Shown: positions 52,316-61,891, numbered from the stretch's first letter. The stretch: DNA of 64,000 nucleotides from Fructobacillus papyriferae (GCF_018437225.1 NZ_JAAMFI010000002.1:248001-312000), one strand, 5' to 3'. Notes: a model not told the origin generated them from the letters alone. A program made the numbers and translations.

Positions 52316-53001
52316 GTCGTATTTTAATTGTTGAAGATGAAGAGAATTTGGCCAAATTTGTCAAATTAGAACTGGAACACGAAAATTTCCAGGTGGAAAC
52401 CGTCAAAAACGGTCGCGAAGGGCTTGACTTGGCTTTAAATGAAGATTTTGATCTAATTCTCTTAGATCTGATGCTCCCTGAATTAAATGGCTTTGAAGTG
52501 GCTCGTCGTTTGCGCGAAGAAAAGAAAACACCGATCATTATGATGACGGCTCGCGATTCTGTGATTGACCGTGTTTCTGGTCTGGACTACGGGGCGGATG
52601 ATTATGTTGTTAAACCATTTGCCATCGAAGAGCTTTTGGCTCGGGTGCGGTCGTTGATGCGCCGAATTGATATCGAAAAAGAACCTTCTGGCTCTTCTTT
52701 GAACGTGATTACATTCAAAAATCTGAAATTAGAAAAAGAGAATCGGACGGTTCGTCGCGATGACCAGATTATTTCATTAACAAAGCGTGAATACGACCTA
52801 CTTTTGATCCTGCTTGAAAACATCGACGTCGTGCAGGCGCGAGAAAAGCTGTTGAAGAAGGTTTGGGGCTTTGACACCAAGATCGAAACCAATGTGGTGG
52901 ACGTCTACATTCGTTATCTACGTAATAAGTTGGATGATCCTGAATCAAAGACTTCTTATATCCAAACGGTCCGTGGAACGGGCTATGTGATGCGGAGCTA
53001 G
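52312..53001 (+). CDS. OmpR-family response regulator
   Basis: DNA-binding response regulator of 229 residues, ArlR/CsrR-like. Receiver domain with phosphorylation Asp in LILLDLMLPELNG, acidic pocket EDEEN, the conserved MMTARDS (Thr) and VKPFAIEEL (Lys). C-terminal winged helix with LTKREYDLLLILLENI and the VRGTGYVM end. Start ATG 52312 after CGGAGAAAAT. A longer frame from 52291 lacks a site. Cotranscribed with the histidine kinase, 1 base apart. An extended -10 (TGGTAAAAT) lies upstream. The regulon is unknown. Confidence 0.95.
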   Translation: MSRILIVEDEENLAKFVKLELEHENFQVETVKNGREGLDLALNEDFDLILLDLMLPELNGFEVARRLREEKKTPIIMMTARDSVIDRVSGLDYGADDYVVKPFAIEELLARVRSLMRRIDIEKEPSGSSLNVITFKNLKLEKENRTVRRDDQIISLTKREYDLLLILLENIDVVQAREKLLKKVWGFDTKIETNVVDVYIRYLRNKLDDPESKTSYIQTVRGTGYVMRS

Positions 53002-53002
53002 G

Positions 53003-54133
53003 ATGACAGAAAAAACTGAAAACAATCGAAAATACTCACCGTTAAAAAAGAGTCAGGCAATCTTATCGCTTGGTTTGACGGTGGGTTTTTTGCTAATTGC
53101 CTGCGGTATTATCCTTGGCTTAATGGCCGTTCAGGGTTCGAATCTGACGCACCAAGTCTTTTTGGCCATTGGCCATTGGTGGTGGTCTTTTTTGCTCTTT
53201 GCGGTCTTTGGTATTGGACTCTTAGCCTTCTTTTTAGCCCAATTGTTTTTACTGCCGGTGAAGCGAATTACCAAGGTCATGGGGGCCTTTGAGGAGGATC
53301 CCATGACCAAAAAACGAGTGGACGTTTCTGCCTACAATCAGGAATTAGATGAACTTGGCCAGTTGTTAAATCAAACGATGGGCCAAGTGCAAAATCTCGT
53401 GCAGTCCCAGCAAGATTTTGTGTCAGATGTTTCACACGAATTGCGAACACCGGTGACCATCGTGAAGGGACATTTGAATTTGTTGGCGCGTTGGGGAAAG
53501 GATGATCCTGAAGTTTTGGCGGATTCCCTTTCTTCTTCGCTTTCTGAAATCAAACGAATGGAAGTCCTCGTCAATGAGATGCTTCAATTGACCCGTGCCG
53601 AAAAACTGATTGTCAACAAGGAACAGATTACGACATCAGTGGCAGCGGTTGTGGAACGGGTGTATCATGATTTTCAAATTGTTCACCCTGAATTTTCTTG
53701 GACTTATGACGGCGAAGTCAGTCAACCAATCGAGGTGGCCATCCGTCCTGATCATTTGGAGCAACTTTTGATTATTTTGCTCGATAATGCCATCAAATAT
53801 TCAACCGATCGAAAGGAAGTTCATTTAGCCTTAGCCAAGGCAGGTGCGTGGGTTGAAATTGGTGTTCAAGACTTTGGTCAAGGGATTGCTCATGATGACT
53901 TGGATCGCATTTTTGATCGTTTCTATCGGGTGGATAAAGCACGGGTACATCAACCGGGCGGAAATGGTCTTGGATTATCAATCGTTAAAAAGATGGTGGC
54001 GGCCTACGGCGGTCAGGTACAAGTTGAATCAGCCTTAGGGTCAGGCTCTTCGTTTCGACTGCGCTTTCCCTTAGTTGATCCGAGCCAAGAAGAGGTTTTA
54101 GAAGAAAAACAGTCTGATTTGACAGATTCATGA
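53003..54133 (+). CDS. Sensor histidine kinase, intramembrane-sensing type
   Basis: Membrane histidine kinase of 376 residues. Two N-terminal helices (about 15-40 and 53-75) are separated by only about 15 outside residues (QGSNLTHQVFLAIGHW), too short for a sensor domain, so it probably senses within the membrane or via a partner. HAMP-like stretch (KRITKVMGAFEEDP), DHp with SDVSHELRTPVTIVKGHL (His), and ATPase with DNAIKYS, DFGQGI, NGLGLSIVKKM. Partner of the regulator just upstream. The signal is not readable from sequence. Confidence 0.93.
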   Translation: MTEKTENNRKYSPLKKSQAILSLGLTVGFLLIACGIILGLMAVQGSNLTHQVFLAIGHWWWSFLLFAVFGIGLLAFFLAQLFLLPVKRITKVMGAFEEDPMTKKRVDVSAYNQELDELGQLLNQTMGQVQNLVQSQQDFVSDVSHELRTPVTIVKGHLNLLARWGKDDPEVLADSLSSSLSEIKRMEVLVNEMLQLTRAEKLIVNKEQITTSVAAVVERVYHDFQIVHPEFSWTYDGEVSQPIEVAIRPDHLEQLLIILLDNAIKYSTDRKEVHLALAKAGAWVEIGVQDFGQGIAHDDLDRIFDRFYRVDKARVHQPGGNGLGLSIVKKMVAAYGGQVQVESALGSGSSFRLRFPLVDPSQEEVLEEKQSDLTDS

Positions 54134-54216
54134 CCCGTCTTGGAGTGAATCTTGCTATAATTGGTGTGACTTCATTCCTTATAATGATAAACAACTAAAG
54201 CTTTTTAGGAGCCCAC

Positions 54217-55158
54217 ATGAAATTACTGAAACGCTACGCGACGATTGCCTTTGTTCTCTTTGACATTTACTTATTTACAGGTGGAACTGGTGTTAACGGG
54301 CGGATTTATAACTTAGTATCAAAGCCCATCATTGAGGCTTTGCTGCGACTTGCCGAGGCTGTCGGGGGTGTGAACGCGATTGGCTGGGCAATTATTATTT
54401 TGACAGCGATTATTCGTTTGATTCTGCTGCCAATTATGGTGAGCCAATCAAAAAACACAACAATTTCGCAATTGAAGATGCAAAAGTTGCGGCCGGAATT
54501 TGAAAAAGTTCAAGCGGCGGTTAAATCCGCCAAAAGTCAAGCTGAACAGCAAGCGGCTTCCATGGCCTCCATGTCGCTTTATCGGGAAAATAATGTCTCG
54601 ATGACCGGTGGCATTTCCTGGCTGACGATGGCGATTCAAATGCCGATCTTTTCTGGTTTGTACCTCGCCATTGCCCATGCCAACGGACTGAAGACGGCAA
54701 CTTTCTTTGGCTTTGAACTGTCTTCGCCACAGCTCGTTTTCTCAATCATGGTGCTGGCCGTTTACCTCCTGCAGTCTTACTTGACGCAGTTGCACGTACC
54801 AGCCGCTCAGAAGAAGCAGACAGGAGCTTTGATGTGGTTGATGCCCGTCGTGATTGCTGGCTTCACCATTGTGTCTTCCGGGGCTTTGGCACTTTACTTC
54901 TTGGTCGGTGGATTTTTTGTGGTCATCCAAGCGCTTATCACACATATGATCTATCAAAAGTTAAAGGCCCAAGTTGATCGCGACTTCGTCATTCAAAAGA
55001 CGGCTGATGATTTGCTCAACAACGCCGCAACGATGGGGCAACAAGCACAAGCAAAAACCGAAGAAAAACGTGTTCGTCCCGAAGATTTGCGTCCGCGCGA
55101 TGTGACAGAAGAAGGGTCTAAGACAGGCCGTAACGCAGGCAAGCAACGTCGCTCATAA
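54217..55158 (+). CDS. yidC: Membrane protein insertase YidC
   Basis: Inserts membrane proteins together with or without Sec. 313 residues. Five hydrophobic segments in the YidC2 pattern: signal-like N-terminus, GGVNAIGWAIIILTAIIRLILLPIMVSQSKNT with the Arg in the hydrophilic groove, a helical cytosolic hairpin, GGISWLTMAIQMPIFSGLYLAI, and the basic C-terminal tail (KTEEKRVRPEDLR, KTGRNAGKQRRS). The N-terminus carries no lipobox Cys, unlike many Gram-positive YidC lipoproteins. Preceded by an extended -10 TGCTATAAT. Whether a second copy exists is not visible here. Confidence 0.94.
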   Translation: MKLLKRYATIAFVLFDIYLFTGGTGVNGRIYNLVSKPIIEALLRLAEAVGGVNAIGWAIIILTAIIRLILLPIMVSQSKNTTISQLKMQKLRPEFEKVQAAVKSAKSQAEQQAASMASMSLYRENNVSMTGGISWLTMAIQMPIFSGLYLAIAHANGLKTATFFGFELSSPQLVFSIMVLAVYLLQSYLTQLHVPAAQKKQTGALMWLMPVVIAGFTIVSSGALALYFLVGGFFVVIQALITHMIYQKLKAQVDRDFVIQKTADDLLNNAATMGQQAQAKTEEKRVRPEDLRPRDVTEEGSKTGRNAGKQRRS

Positions 55159-55185
55159 GACGAATTTAATTCAGAAAGAAGTACT

Positions 55186-55959
55186 ATGGAACGCATTTTA
55201 TCAAAGCAAAATAACAAGGTGAAAGCCTGGGCCAAATTGGCCACGAAGAAGGGCCGCCAAGATCAAAAGACCTATCTTTTGGATGGCTGGCACTTGGTTC
55301 AAGAAGCGATTAAGGCTAAGGCCAAGTTCCACGCCATTATGGCGACAGAAGAACAAATGCAAGAACACTTAGCGGATGTGCCACACGGCGTACCGGCCTT
55401 TGAAATTTCAAAAGAAGTTGCGGCACACATTGCGGGATCAAAGACGCCGCAAGGCATCTTTGCTGAAGTGACCTTGCCTGAAAAGACCTTCGACCCTTCT
55501 TATGTGCATGACGGCCTTTGGCTATTCTTGGATGCCATCCAGGATCCTGGAAACGTCGGGACCTTGGTCCGGACGGCGGATGCTGCAGGTTTCAAAGGGG
55601 TGGTATTGGGAAATGGTACAGCCGATCTTTTCGCCCCTAAGGTCGTTCGGGCCATGCAAGGGTCGAACTTCCATTTGGAAGTACTCCAAGCTGATCTCAA
55701 TGACTGGATTAAAGCCTTTAAGGATAACGATCTGCCAGTCTATGGATCGGAGTTGAACGAAGAGGCGAAGCCATATCAAGACATCCACGGTTTGTCAGCC
55801 GGGGCCTTGATTGTTGGAAATGAAGGGCAAGGTTTGGATCCTGAATTAGCCAAGCAGACGACGGCTAACTTGTATATTCCACTCATTGGTTCAGCTGAAT
55901 CATTGAATGTGGCGGTTGCTGGTGGTGTTTTGATGTTCCGCTTGTCTCTTGGAAATTAA
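55186..55959 (+). CDS. TrmH/SpoU family RNA methyltransferase
   Basis: Knotted SPOUT methyltransferase, 257 residues, likely ribose 2'-O-methylation of rRNA or tRNA. An N-terminal substrate-binding domain (KQNNKVKAWAKLATKKGRQDQKTYLLDGWHLVQEA), then the SPOUT core: LDAIQDPGNVGTLVRTADAAGF, LIVGNEGQGLDPEL, and IPLIGSAESLNVAVAGGVLMF. Those three are motifs 1-3 with the conserved Asn, Arg and Glu. The position on RNA is unknown. AGAAAGAAG ribosome site. Confidence 0.92.
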   Translation: MERILSKQNNKVKAWAKLATKKGRQDQKTYLLDGWHLVQEAIKAKAKFHAIMATEEQMQEHLADVPHGVPAFEISKEVAAHIAGSKTPQGIFAEVTLPEKTFDPSYVHDGLWLFLDAIQDPGNVGTLVRTADAAGFKGVVLGNGTADLFAPKVVRAMQGSNFHLEVLQADLNDWIKAFKDNDLPVYGSELNEEAKPYQDIHGLSAGALIVGNEGQGLDPELAKQTTANLYIPLIGSAESLNVAVAGGVLMFRLSLGN

Positions 55960-55977
55960 TGGTAACTTTGCTATACT
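55949..55977 (+). promoter_or_regulatory. Promoter of secG-rnr-smpB
   Basis: TTGGAA (55949-55954), 17-base spacer, TATACT (55972-55977). The -35 lies in the last codons of the methyltransferase gene. Confidence 0.7.
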
Positions 55978-56009
55978 AATAAGTATGAATTGCGAGTGGA
56001 GGCGTCCTT

Positions 56010-56246
56010 GTGACTAATATTTTAACCATTCTCTTGCTAGTCGTTGGCTTCTTGCTGATCGTTTCAGTGATGATGCAGCCTAGTAAACAACAAGATGCAC
56101 TATCAGCTTTGTCTGGTGGGGCAACCGATTTATTTACAGAACGAAAGTCTCGCGGTTTCGAAGCCATTATGCGTCGAATTACGACAGTTCTTGGCGCACT
56201 ATGGTTTATCATCGCCCTTGTGCTGATGTATATTGCCGCTCATTAA
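56010..56246 (+). CDS. secG: Preprotein translocase subunit SecG
   Basis: Small translocase subunit of 78 residues with two membrane helices (LTILLLVVGFLLIVSVMMQ and TTVLGALWFIIALVLMYI) linked by a loop rich in Gly/Ser/Ala. GTG start after GGAGG. First gene of the usual secG-rnr-smpB cluster. Confidence 0.94.
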   Translation: MTNILTILLLVVGFLLIVSVMMQPSKQQDALSALSGGATDLFTERKSRGFEAIMRRITTVLGALWFIIALVLMYIAAH

Positions 56247-56312
56247 TGAATAAGGTCAGTTTACTTTTTTGTAGACTGATTTTTTATTAGCATTTTTTAG
56301 AAAGAATCATTC

Positions 56313-58751
56313 ATGGAAACAAAACAAGTAAAAGAACAGCTCCAAGGTTTCTTGAAAGCCAACCCTAAGCAGGCCTTTTCCGCCCAAAACCTCGCTGACG
56401 GCCTGCGTTTAGAAGGAGCAGCCGGCTACCGACAGGTACTCGGGGTATTGGAAAATCTAGCCGATAACCAGATTGTCAAAAAAGTCGACCAGGACAGCTA
56501 CCAATTCCAGGGGCAAAAGGGCGACATCGTCGGCGAATTTAAAGCCAACGACAAGGGCTTTGGTTTTGTTCGCTACGATGAGAACCTTCCCGACTATTTC
56601 GTTGGACCAGATAACACCCTGCAGGCCATGCAGGGCGATACAGTCCGAGTTTCAATGGTTAAGCCAGCGCAATCGGCTGACCGCGGACCAGAAGGAAAAG
56701 TTGAAGAAATTCTCGAACACGCCTATTCTCGGCTGGTCGGCGTTTACACCTCAAGTACGCCATTTCAAGGAACCCTTGGTCAAATTCGTTTATCCGATAA
56801 GAAGGCCTTGTCTTATCAGGTGATTGTGGATGCCTCGACGGCCGACGAAGATTTGCACGATGGTCAAGTGGTTGTCGCCGAGGTTCAATCCTATGCGGAT
56901 GCCATTCATCCTAAGCAGTTGGTTGCCACGGTGACTCAAGTGCTGGGTTATGAAAACCAACCTGGCATGGATATCATGCAGATTGTTGAAAATAAAAAAG
57001 TGCCCAATCACTTCCCAGATGAGGTGATGAAAGAAGCGGACGCTATTCCAAACGAAGTGCTTCCTTCTGAATGGGAAGATCGGCAAGACATTACGGATCA
57101 ACCCTTAGTCACGATTGATGGGGCCGATACGAAGGATATTGATGATGCCGTTGTGGCATGGAAATTAGATAATGGCAACTATCATCTCGGGGTGCACATT
57201 GCAGACGTTTCGCACTATGTTCGTCCGGGGACGGCCATTGATGCAGAGGCCTACAACCGAGGAACTTCCGTTTATTTGACGGATCGTGTTATTCCGATGT
57301 TGCCACAGAAGTTGTCGAACGGAATTGCGTCGTTGAATCCAAACGTCACTCGTTTGGCGATGTCTGTTGAAATGGAAATCAACCCACAGGGCGAAGTGGT
57401 CAAGCACCGCTTAGCCCAATCAGTGATCGAATCACATGCGCGGATGACTTATGATAAAGTCAACGAAATTTTGGCTGGAGACGAAGCGGCCCGTGAAGAA
57501 TACGCCGGCTTAGCCGATATGTTTGACACGATGGGTGATTTGCATCAGATCTTGGCCAAGAAACGTGAAAAGCGCGGCGCGATCGAATTCGATACGCCTG
57601 AAGCTTCCATTGTTGTGGATGAAAACGGCAAGGCTGTTGACGTGGTTGTTCGTGAACGTGGAACGGCTGAACGGATGATCGAATCCTTCATGCTGGCTGC
57701 CAACGAAACAGTGGCTGAGCACTTCGATAAGAAGAAAGTGCCATTCCTCTACCGTATTCACGAAACGCCGGATGAGGAACGGGCCCAATCCTTCTTTGAA
57801 TTTGCCAAGGCCTTGGGTCACCCAGTCAAGGGTGATCCGGCAAATGTGACGCCGATCATGCTGCAGACCTTGATGAAGAAGGTCAAGGACGATCCGGCCG
57901 AACAGATGATCTCAACGATGATGCTTCGCGCTATGAAGCAAGCCAAGTATTCGCCGGAACCACTGGGCCACTTTGGTCTGGGTGCCGAGTACTATACCCA
58001 CTTCACATCACCAATTCGTCGTTACCCTGATTTGACGGTCCACCGCTTGATCAAGTGGTATACGGAAAATGGTTACGGTAAGGAAGCGCAAGAAAAGTAC
58101 GCCTCTTCATTGAATGAAATCGGTATCGACACGTCGACTCGTGAACGACGGGCGGTCGATACGGAACGTCTGGTTGATGCCATGAAGAAGGCCGAGTACA
58201 TGGAAGACAAGGTCGGAAACGAATACGAAGGGGTTGTTAACGCGGCTCTTAAGTTCGGCCTTTTCGTTTCCTTGGACAACACGGTTGAAGGTTTGGTGCA
58301 CATCTCCAACCTGACCGATGATCACTATGATTATGATGAGAAGCACGCAGCCTTGATTGGTCGTTCCAAGCACCACATTTTCCAAATTGGACAAAAGGTG
58401 AAAATTAAGGTGATTCGTGCTTCCAAGAAGGATTCAACGGTCGACTTTATTTTGACTAATCCAGAAGAAGCGCCAACGACTGACATTAAGGTGCCGCAGC
58501 CAAGCCGCGGTAGTTTCGGTCGCGATCGGAAGGGCAAGGATCGTGGTCGCAATGGCAACAAGCGTAGTAATGGTCGTGGCGGTAACGAGCGCCACAAGCA
58601 AAACGATCGATCAAATGCCTCCTCAAAAGCCAAAAATGGGGCCAATCACCCACATCGTCCTAAAAAAACTGGTCTAGCTGGCCGTTCGAATCCCCAAAAG
58701 GGTAAAAGCAACCAAAATCACAAGCATCCATTTCAAATGAAGCAGAAGTAA
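56313..58751 (+). CDS. rnr: Ribonuclease R
   Basis: 3'-5' exoribonuclease that degrades structured RNA and helps trans-translation quality control. 812 residues. Order: N-terminal helix-turn-helix region, cold-shock domains (GDIVGEFKANDKGFGFVRYD), the RNB domain with catalytic Asp cluster in IDGADTKDIDDAVVAW and LGVHIADVSHYVRPG, LTDRVIPMLP, TSPIRRYPDLTVHRL, an S1 domain (YEGVVNAALKFGLFVSLDNTVEGLVHIS), and a ~110-residue basic Arg/Asn/Gly/Lys tail, longer than in many relatives. Followed by smpB, its trans-translation partner. Confidence 0.97.
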   Translation: METKQVKEQLQGFLKANPKQAFSAQNLADGLRLEGAAGYRQVLGVLENLADNQIVKKVDQDSYQFQGQKGDIVGEFKANDKGFGFVRYDENLPDYFVGPDNTLQAMQGDTVRVSMVKPAQSADRGPEGKVEEILEHAYSRLVGVYTSSTPFQGTLGQIRLSDKKALSYQVIVDASTADEDLHDGQVVVAEVQSYADAIHPKQLVATVTQVLGYENQPGMDIMQIVENKKVPNHFPDEVMKEADAIPNEVLPSEWEDRQDITDQPLVTIDGADTKDIDDAVVAWKLDNGNYHLGVHIADVSHYVRPGTAIDAEAYNRGTSVYLTDRVIPMLPQKLSNGIASLNPNVTRLAMSVEMEINPQGEVVKHRLAQSVIESHARMTYDKVNEILAGDEAAREEYAGLADMFDTMGDLHQILAKKREKRGAIEFDTPEASIVVDENGKAVDVVVRERGTAERMIESFMLAANETVAEHFDKKKVPFLYRIHETPDEERAQSFFEFAKALGHPVKGDPANVTPIMLQTLMKKVKDDPAEQMISTMMLRAMKQAKYSPEPLGHFGLGAEYYTHFTSPIRRYPDLTVHRLIKWYTENGYGKEAQEKYASSLNEIGIDTSTRERRAVDTERLVDAMKKAEYMEDKVGNEYEGVVNAALKFGLFVSLDNTVEGLVHISNLTDDHYDYDEKHAALIGRSKHHIFQIGQKVKIKVIRASKKDSTVDFILTNPEEAPTTDIKVPQPSRGSFGRDRKGKDRGRNGNKRSNGRGGNERHKQNDRSNASSKAKNGANHPHRPKKTGLAGRSNPQKGKSNQNHKHPFQMKQK

Positions 58752-58773
58752 GACACGATTGAAAGGAGCCGCC

Positions 58774-59238
58774 ATGGCCAAGAAAAAAATAACGCATGAT
58801 GATGCCTTGGCAACCAATCGAAAGGCGCGCTTTAATTACGCAATCGAAGAGACTTTTGAAGCGGGGATGGCGCTGACAGGAACGGAAATCAAGTCCGTTC
58901 GTGCCGGTCAAATCACGATTGGAGATGGTTTTGTCAGTTTTAAAAACGGACAAGCGTCCCTTGATAATGTTCATATTGCCAATTATGAGCAGGGCAATCA
59001 ATTTAACGTTGATCCGTTGCGCTCTCGTCGCTTGCTCTTGCATAAGCGCCAAATCAATCATTTGGCAGCACTTGTCAAAGAGAGCGGGGTGACCGTTGTC
59101 CCACTCAAAGTATATCTAAAACAGGGCTTTGCCAAAGTTTTGATCGGTGTTGGGCGCGGGAAAAAGCAGTATGATAAGCGCCAATCCATTAAGAAGCGTG
59201 ACATGGAACGGGACTTAAACCGTCAGTTCAAAAAGTAA
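58774..59238 (+). CDS. smpB: SsrA-binding protein SmpB
   Basis: Binds tmRNA and delivers it to stalled ribosomes. 154 residues, typical. Seen: NRKARFNYAIEETFEAGMALTGTEIKSVRAGQITIGDGFVS and HIANYEQG, then KKQYDKRQSIKKRDMERDL near the basic C-terminal tail. Start ATG 58774 after GAAAGGAGCC. An upstream in-frame TTG is not supported. The tmRNA gene is not in this window. Confidence 0.97.
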   Translation: MAKKKITHDDALATNRKARFNYAIEETFEAGMALTGTEIKSVRAGQITIGDGFVSFKNGQASLDNVHIANYEQGNQFNVDPLRSRRLLLHKRQINHLAALVKESGVTVVPLKVYLKQGFAKVLIGVGRGKKQYDKRQSIKKRDMERDLNRQFKK

Positions 59239-59240
59239 GT

Positions 59241-59285
59241 AAAACGGGATCGACCGAGGCTTTTGCCTTGGCTGATCCCGTTTTT
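59241..59285 (+). terminator. Intrinsic terminator after smpB
   Basis: AACGGGATC ... GATCCCGTTTTT with an inner GAGGC-tttt-GCCTT stem. Ends secG-rnr-smpB. Confidence 0.9.
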
Positions 59286-59403
59286 AACTTTCAACATGAA
59301 AGGAAGAGCAACAGAAAAAAATTAATGGAATTTAGATTGCTAAAAAGACGACGAGAATGGCTTTTATCGCTAAAATCTAGGACTTTTTTAATGATCGCTC
59401 TAA

Positions 59404-59432
59404 TTGACCAATGCGCTTAATTTGTCTATACT
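59404..59432 (+). promoter_or_regulatory. Promoter of rny with 5' UTR hairpin
   Basis: TTGACC (59404-59409), 17-base spacer, TATACT (59427-59432). Just after the start comes a perfect hairpin, GTGAATT-aaataa-AATTCAC (59439-59458), before the GAAAGGAAAAG ribosome site. The ~115 bases before the promoter hold nothing I can support. Confidence 0.75.
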
Positions 59433-59476
59433 AGACCTGTGAATTAAATAAAATTCACGACTGAAAGGAAAAGAAT

Positions 59477-61033
59477 ATGCTGATGATCGTTATTTCAGCA
59501 CTCTTTGCTCTTCTAGCCGGCTTAGCTGGTGGTTATCTCACGAAAAAGATCGTTGATCGCATTCGTTTAGATAACGCTAAGCAGGTGGCAACAAACATTT
59601 TAAAACAAGCACAAGACGAAGCAAAAAGTATCAAAAAGTCCGCTGAGGTCGATGCCAAAGGGTACGCCCAAGAATATCGACATCAGGTGGAAGAATCACT
59701 GTCTGATCGACAAAAACGTGTTGAAGATCAGGAATCACGCCTTCAGGATCGCGTGGTGACCTTGGACAAAAAAGACGTCACGTTAAATGAACGTGATGCT
59801 TCTTTGATCAAGAAGGAGACCAAGCTTCAGAATCGTTTAGATTCTGCTGCTGAAAAAGAAGAGGCGGCTGAACAGAAGTTAGCTGAACAGGAACAAAAGC
59901 TGGAAGAAATTGGTCAATTGACCAAGGACCAAGCCCAAGAGATCATCTTGGATAGCTCGAAGGCGCAACTTGAAAAAGAACGCGCTGCCTTGATTCAAGA
60001 ATATGAACAAGATGCTAAGAGCGAAGGTGAAAAGCGGGCTCGCGATTTGATTGTGGCTGCTATTCAGCGGTCAGCTGCTGACATGGTTTCAGACGTCACC
60101 GTTTCTGTTGTCAATTTGCCAAGTGAAGACATGAAGGGACGAATCATTGGTCGTGAAGGCCGGAATATCCGGACCATTGAATCCTTAACGGGCATTGATC
60201 TGATCATCGATGACACGCCGGAGTCGGTTGTTTTGTCTGGTTTTGATCCTCTTCGCCGTCAAATTGCTAAAAACGCGTTAGAAGCGTTGATTGCAGATGG
60301 CCGAATTAACCCTGCCAAAATTGAAGAAGCGGTTGAAAAGGCTCGTCGTCAGATGGATGAAAACATTCGTCAAAAGGGTGAAGAAGCGGTCTTTGAACTC
60401 GGTATTCGTGGTTTGCACCCTGACTTAATTAAGTTGGTTGGTCGGATGAATTACCGTACTTCTTATGGACAAAATGTCTTACAACACTCTTTGGAAGTCG
60501 CTAAGCTAACCGGCTTAATGGCTGCCGAATTTAAAATGGATGTCGCGCAAGCAAAGCGTGCCGGCCTCTTGCATGATATTGGAAAAGCCATCGATGCCGA
60601 AGTCGAAGGTTCTCACGTCGAGCTCGGCGTTCGAATGGCAGAAAAATATCATGAAAAGCCTAATGTCGTTAACGCGATCGCCGCCCACCACGGCGATACG
60701 GAACCAACATCACCACTGGCTGACCTTGTGATGGCAGCGGATGCTATTTCCGCTGCACGTCCGGGTGCTCGTTCGGAATCGCTTGAAAATTATGTTCAAC
60801 GATTGACGGACTTGGAACAGATTGCCGGAGATTACCAAGGTGTCAAATCCGCTTACGCTATCCAAGCTGGACGCGAAGTGCGCGTGATTGTCGAACCAGA
60901 CCAGGTTTCAGACATCCAGGCCACAGTCTTAGCTCACGATATCAAGGCGGAAGTGGAAGATCAGCTCGAATACCCTGGCCACGTCAAAGTGACCGTTGTC
61001 AGAGAGACAAGAGCGGTCGATTATGCACGTTAA
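59477..61033 (+). CDS. rny: Ribonuclease Y
   Basis: Membrane-anchored endoribonuclease that starts mRNA decay in Firmicutes. 518 residues. One N-terminal helix ([18 protein letters not shown]), a long coiled coil to about 190, a KH domain ([33 protein letters not shown]), and an HD domain with [12 protein letters not shown] (His-Asp) and AAHHGD. Its own mRNA carries a small 5' hairpin. A terminator follows. The KH and HD motifs are intact, so the enzyme is expected to be active. Confidence 0.97.
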   Translation: MLMIVISALFALLAGLAGGYLTKKIVDRIRLDNAKQVATNILKQAQDEAKSIKKSAEVDAKGYAQEYRHQVEESLSDRQKRVEDQESRLQDRVVTLDKKDVTLNERDASLIKKETKLQNRLDSAAEKEEAAEQKLAEQEQKLEEIGQLTKDQAQEIILDSSKAQLEKERAALIQEYEQDAKSEGEKRARDLIVAAIQRSAADMVSDVTVSVVNLPSEDMKGRIIGREGRNIRTIESLTGIDLIIDDTPESVVLSGFDPLRRQIAKNALEALIADGRINPAKIEEAVEKARRQMDENIRQKGEEAVFELGIRGLHPDLIKLVGRMNYRTSYGQNVLQHSLEVAKLTGLMAAEFKMDVAQAKRAGLLHDIGKAIDAEVEGSHVELGVRMAEKYHEKPNVVNAIAAHHGDTEPTSPLADLVMAADAISAARPGARSESLENYVQRLTDLEQIAGDYQGVKSAYAIQAGREVRVIVEPDQVSDIQATVLAHDIKAEVEDQLEYPGHVKVTVVRETRAVDYAR

Positions 61034-61058
61034 GAAAAGCCCGTTCGGGCTTTTTTTA
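61034..61058 (+). terminator. Intrinsic terminator after rny
   Basis: AAAAGCCC-gttc-GGGCTTTTTTT hairpin at the stop codon. Confidence 0.9.
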
Positions 61059-61107
61059 ATGGCAAAAAAATAAAAGGATCATAAAATGTTTTGGAGCGTC
61101 GGAAAAA

Positions 61108-61136
61108 TTGGTAATCTTTTAGAATTTTGATACAAT
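61108..61136 (+). promoter_or_regulatory. Promoter of the DUF948-YtxH pair
   Basis: TTGGTA (61108-61113), 17-base spacer, TACAAT (61131-61136) with an extended TG. Confidence 0.7.
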
Positions 61137-61175
61137 AGACATGATTATTCGATAAATATTCTGATTGGAGAAAGT

Positions 61176-61547
61176 ATGACGGTAGGACAGATTTCACTCT
61201 TAATTTTTGCTTTGGCCTTTTTGCTCTTGGTTTTAGCAATCACGATTTTCTTGCTTCGTTTAACTCGGTCGGTTTCCGTTTTGACTAGTGATTTGGATAC
61301 GGTGGTTCGGTCATCTAATGATCTAATTGCCAACACGAACCTCTTAGTGGATGATGTTAACGACAAAATGGCGACGTTGGATGTGACGGTGCAAGCAGCA
61401 GCCGATTTGTCAGCCACCATTTCTGACTTGAACCAATCAGTACGAAAGACGTCGAGTTCCGTTTCAGGCTTTGGAACGGCTGCTAAGACAGGATTTGCGC
61501 TCGTTTTGTCAAAGCTCTTTAGCAAGTCTTCTAAAAAAGCCAAGTGA
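61176..61547 (+). CDS. DUF948 domain-containing membrane protein
   Basis: Small membrane protein of 123 residues. One N-terminal helix (LLIFALAFLLLVLAITIFLLRLT), then a helical region rich in Asp, Val and Thr predicted to be coiled. DUF948 proteins are linked to general stress in Bacillus. Role unknown. Its stop overlaps the next gene's region (GTGA), and the pair forms one operon. Confidence 0.85.
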   Translation: MTVGQISLLIFALAFLLLVLAITIFLLRLTRSVSVLTSDLDTVVRSSNDLIANTNLLVDDVNDKMATLDVTVQAAADLSATISDLNQSVRKTSSSVSGFGTAAKTGFALVLSKLFSKSSKKAK

Positions 61548-61558
61548 AAGGACTTATT

Positions 61559-61858
61559 ATGAAAACACCCACGAAAGTAATGGCAGGATTTCTTTTTGCC
61601 TTTGGTGCCTCAGCTGTTTATAAGCTGTCAAAATCTGAAAAAGACCAAGAAAACTTGAAGAAAAAGTTGGGTCAAGCCCAAGAACAACTACAAGACATGA
61701 TGGAAAAAGCTTCCCAAAAGGTTGCCCCATATGTTGATCAAGCCAAAGCTTCCATCAGCTCGTCAAAAGAAGCGCTGGCCGACTCCGTTGCCCAAATGGA
61801 TGACGAAGAAGATGAAGATATTGAGATCGAAGAAAAAGATCTCGATTTGAACAAGTAA
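61559..61858 (+). CDS. YtxH-like small envelope/stress protein
   Basis: Small protein of 99 residues. N-terminal hydrophobic helix (VMAGFLFAFGASAVY), then a Lys/Glu/Gln-rich helical stretch, an Ala/Ser run, and an acidic Asp/Glu tail. It resembles YtxH-type general stress proteins. Start ATG 61559 after GAAAGGA. An in-frame GTG at 61544 overlaps that site. Function unknown. A terminator follows. Confidence 0.75.
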   Translation: MKTPTKVMAGFLFAFGASAVYKLSKSEKDQENLKKKLGQAQEQLQDMMEKASQKVAPYVDQAKASISSSKEALADSVAQMDDEEDEDIEIEEKDLDLNK

Positions 61859-61891
61859 AAAAACACCGTTTCGAAAAGAAACGGTGTTTTT
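61858..61891 (+). terminator. Intrinsic terminator after the YtxH-like gene
   Basis: AAAACACCGTTTC-gaaaa-GAAACGGTGTTTTT. A/T runs on both sides make it usable for the minus-strand rnhC as well. Confidence 0.9.
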
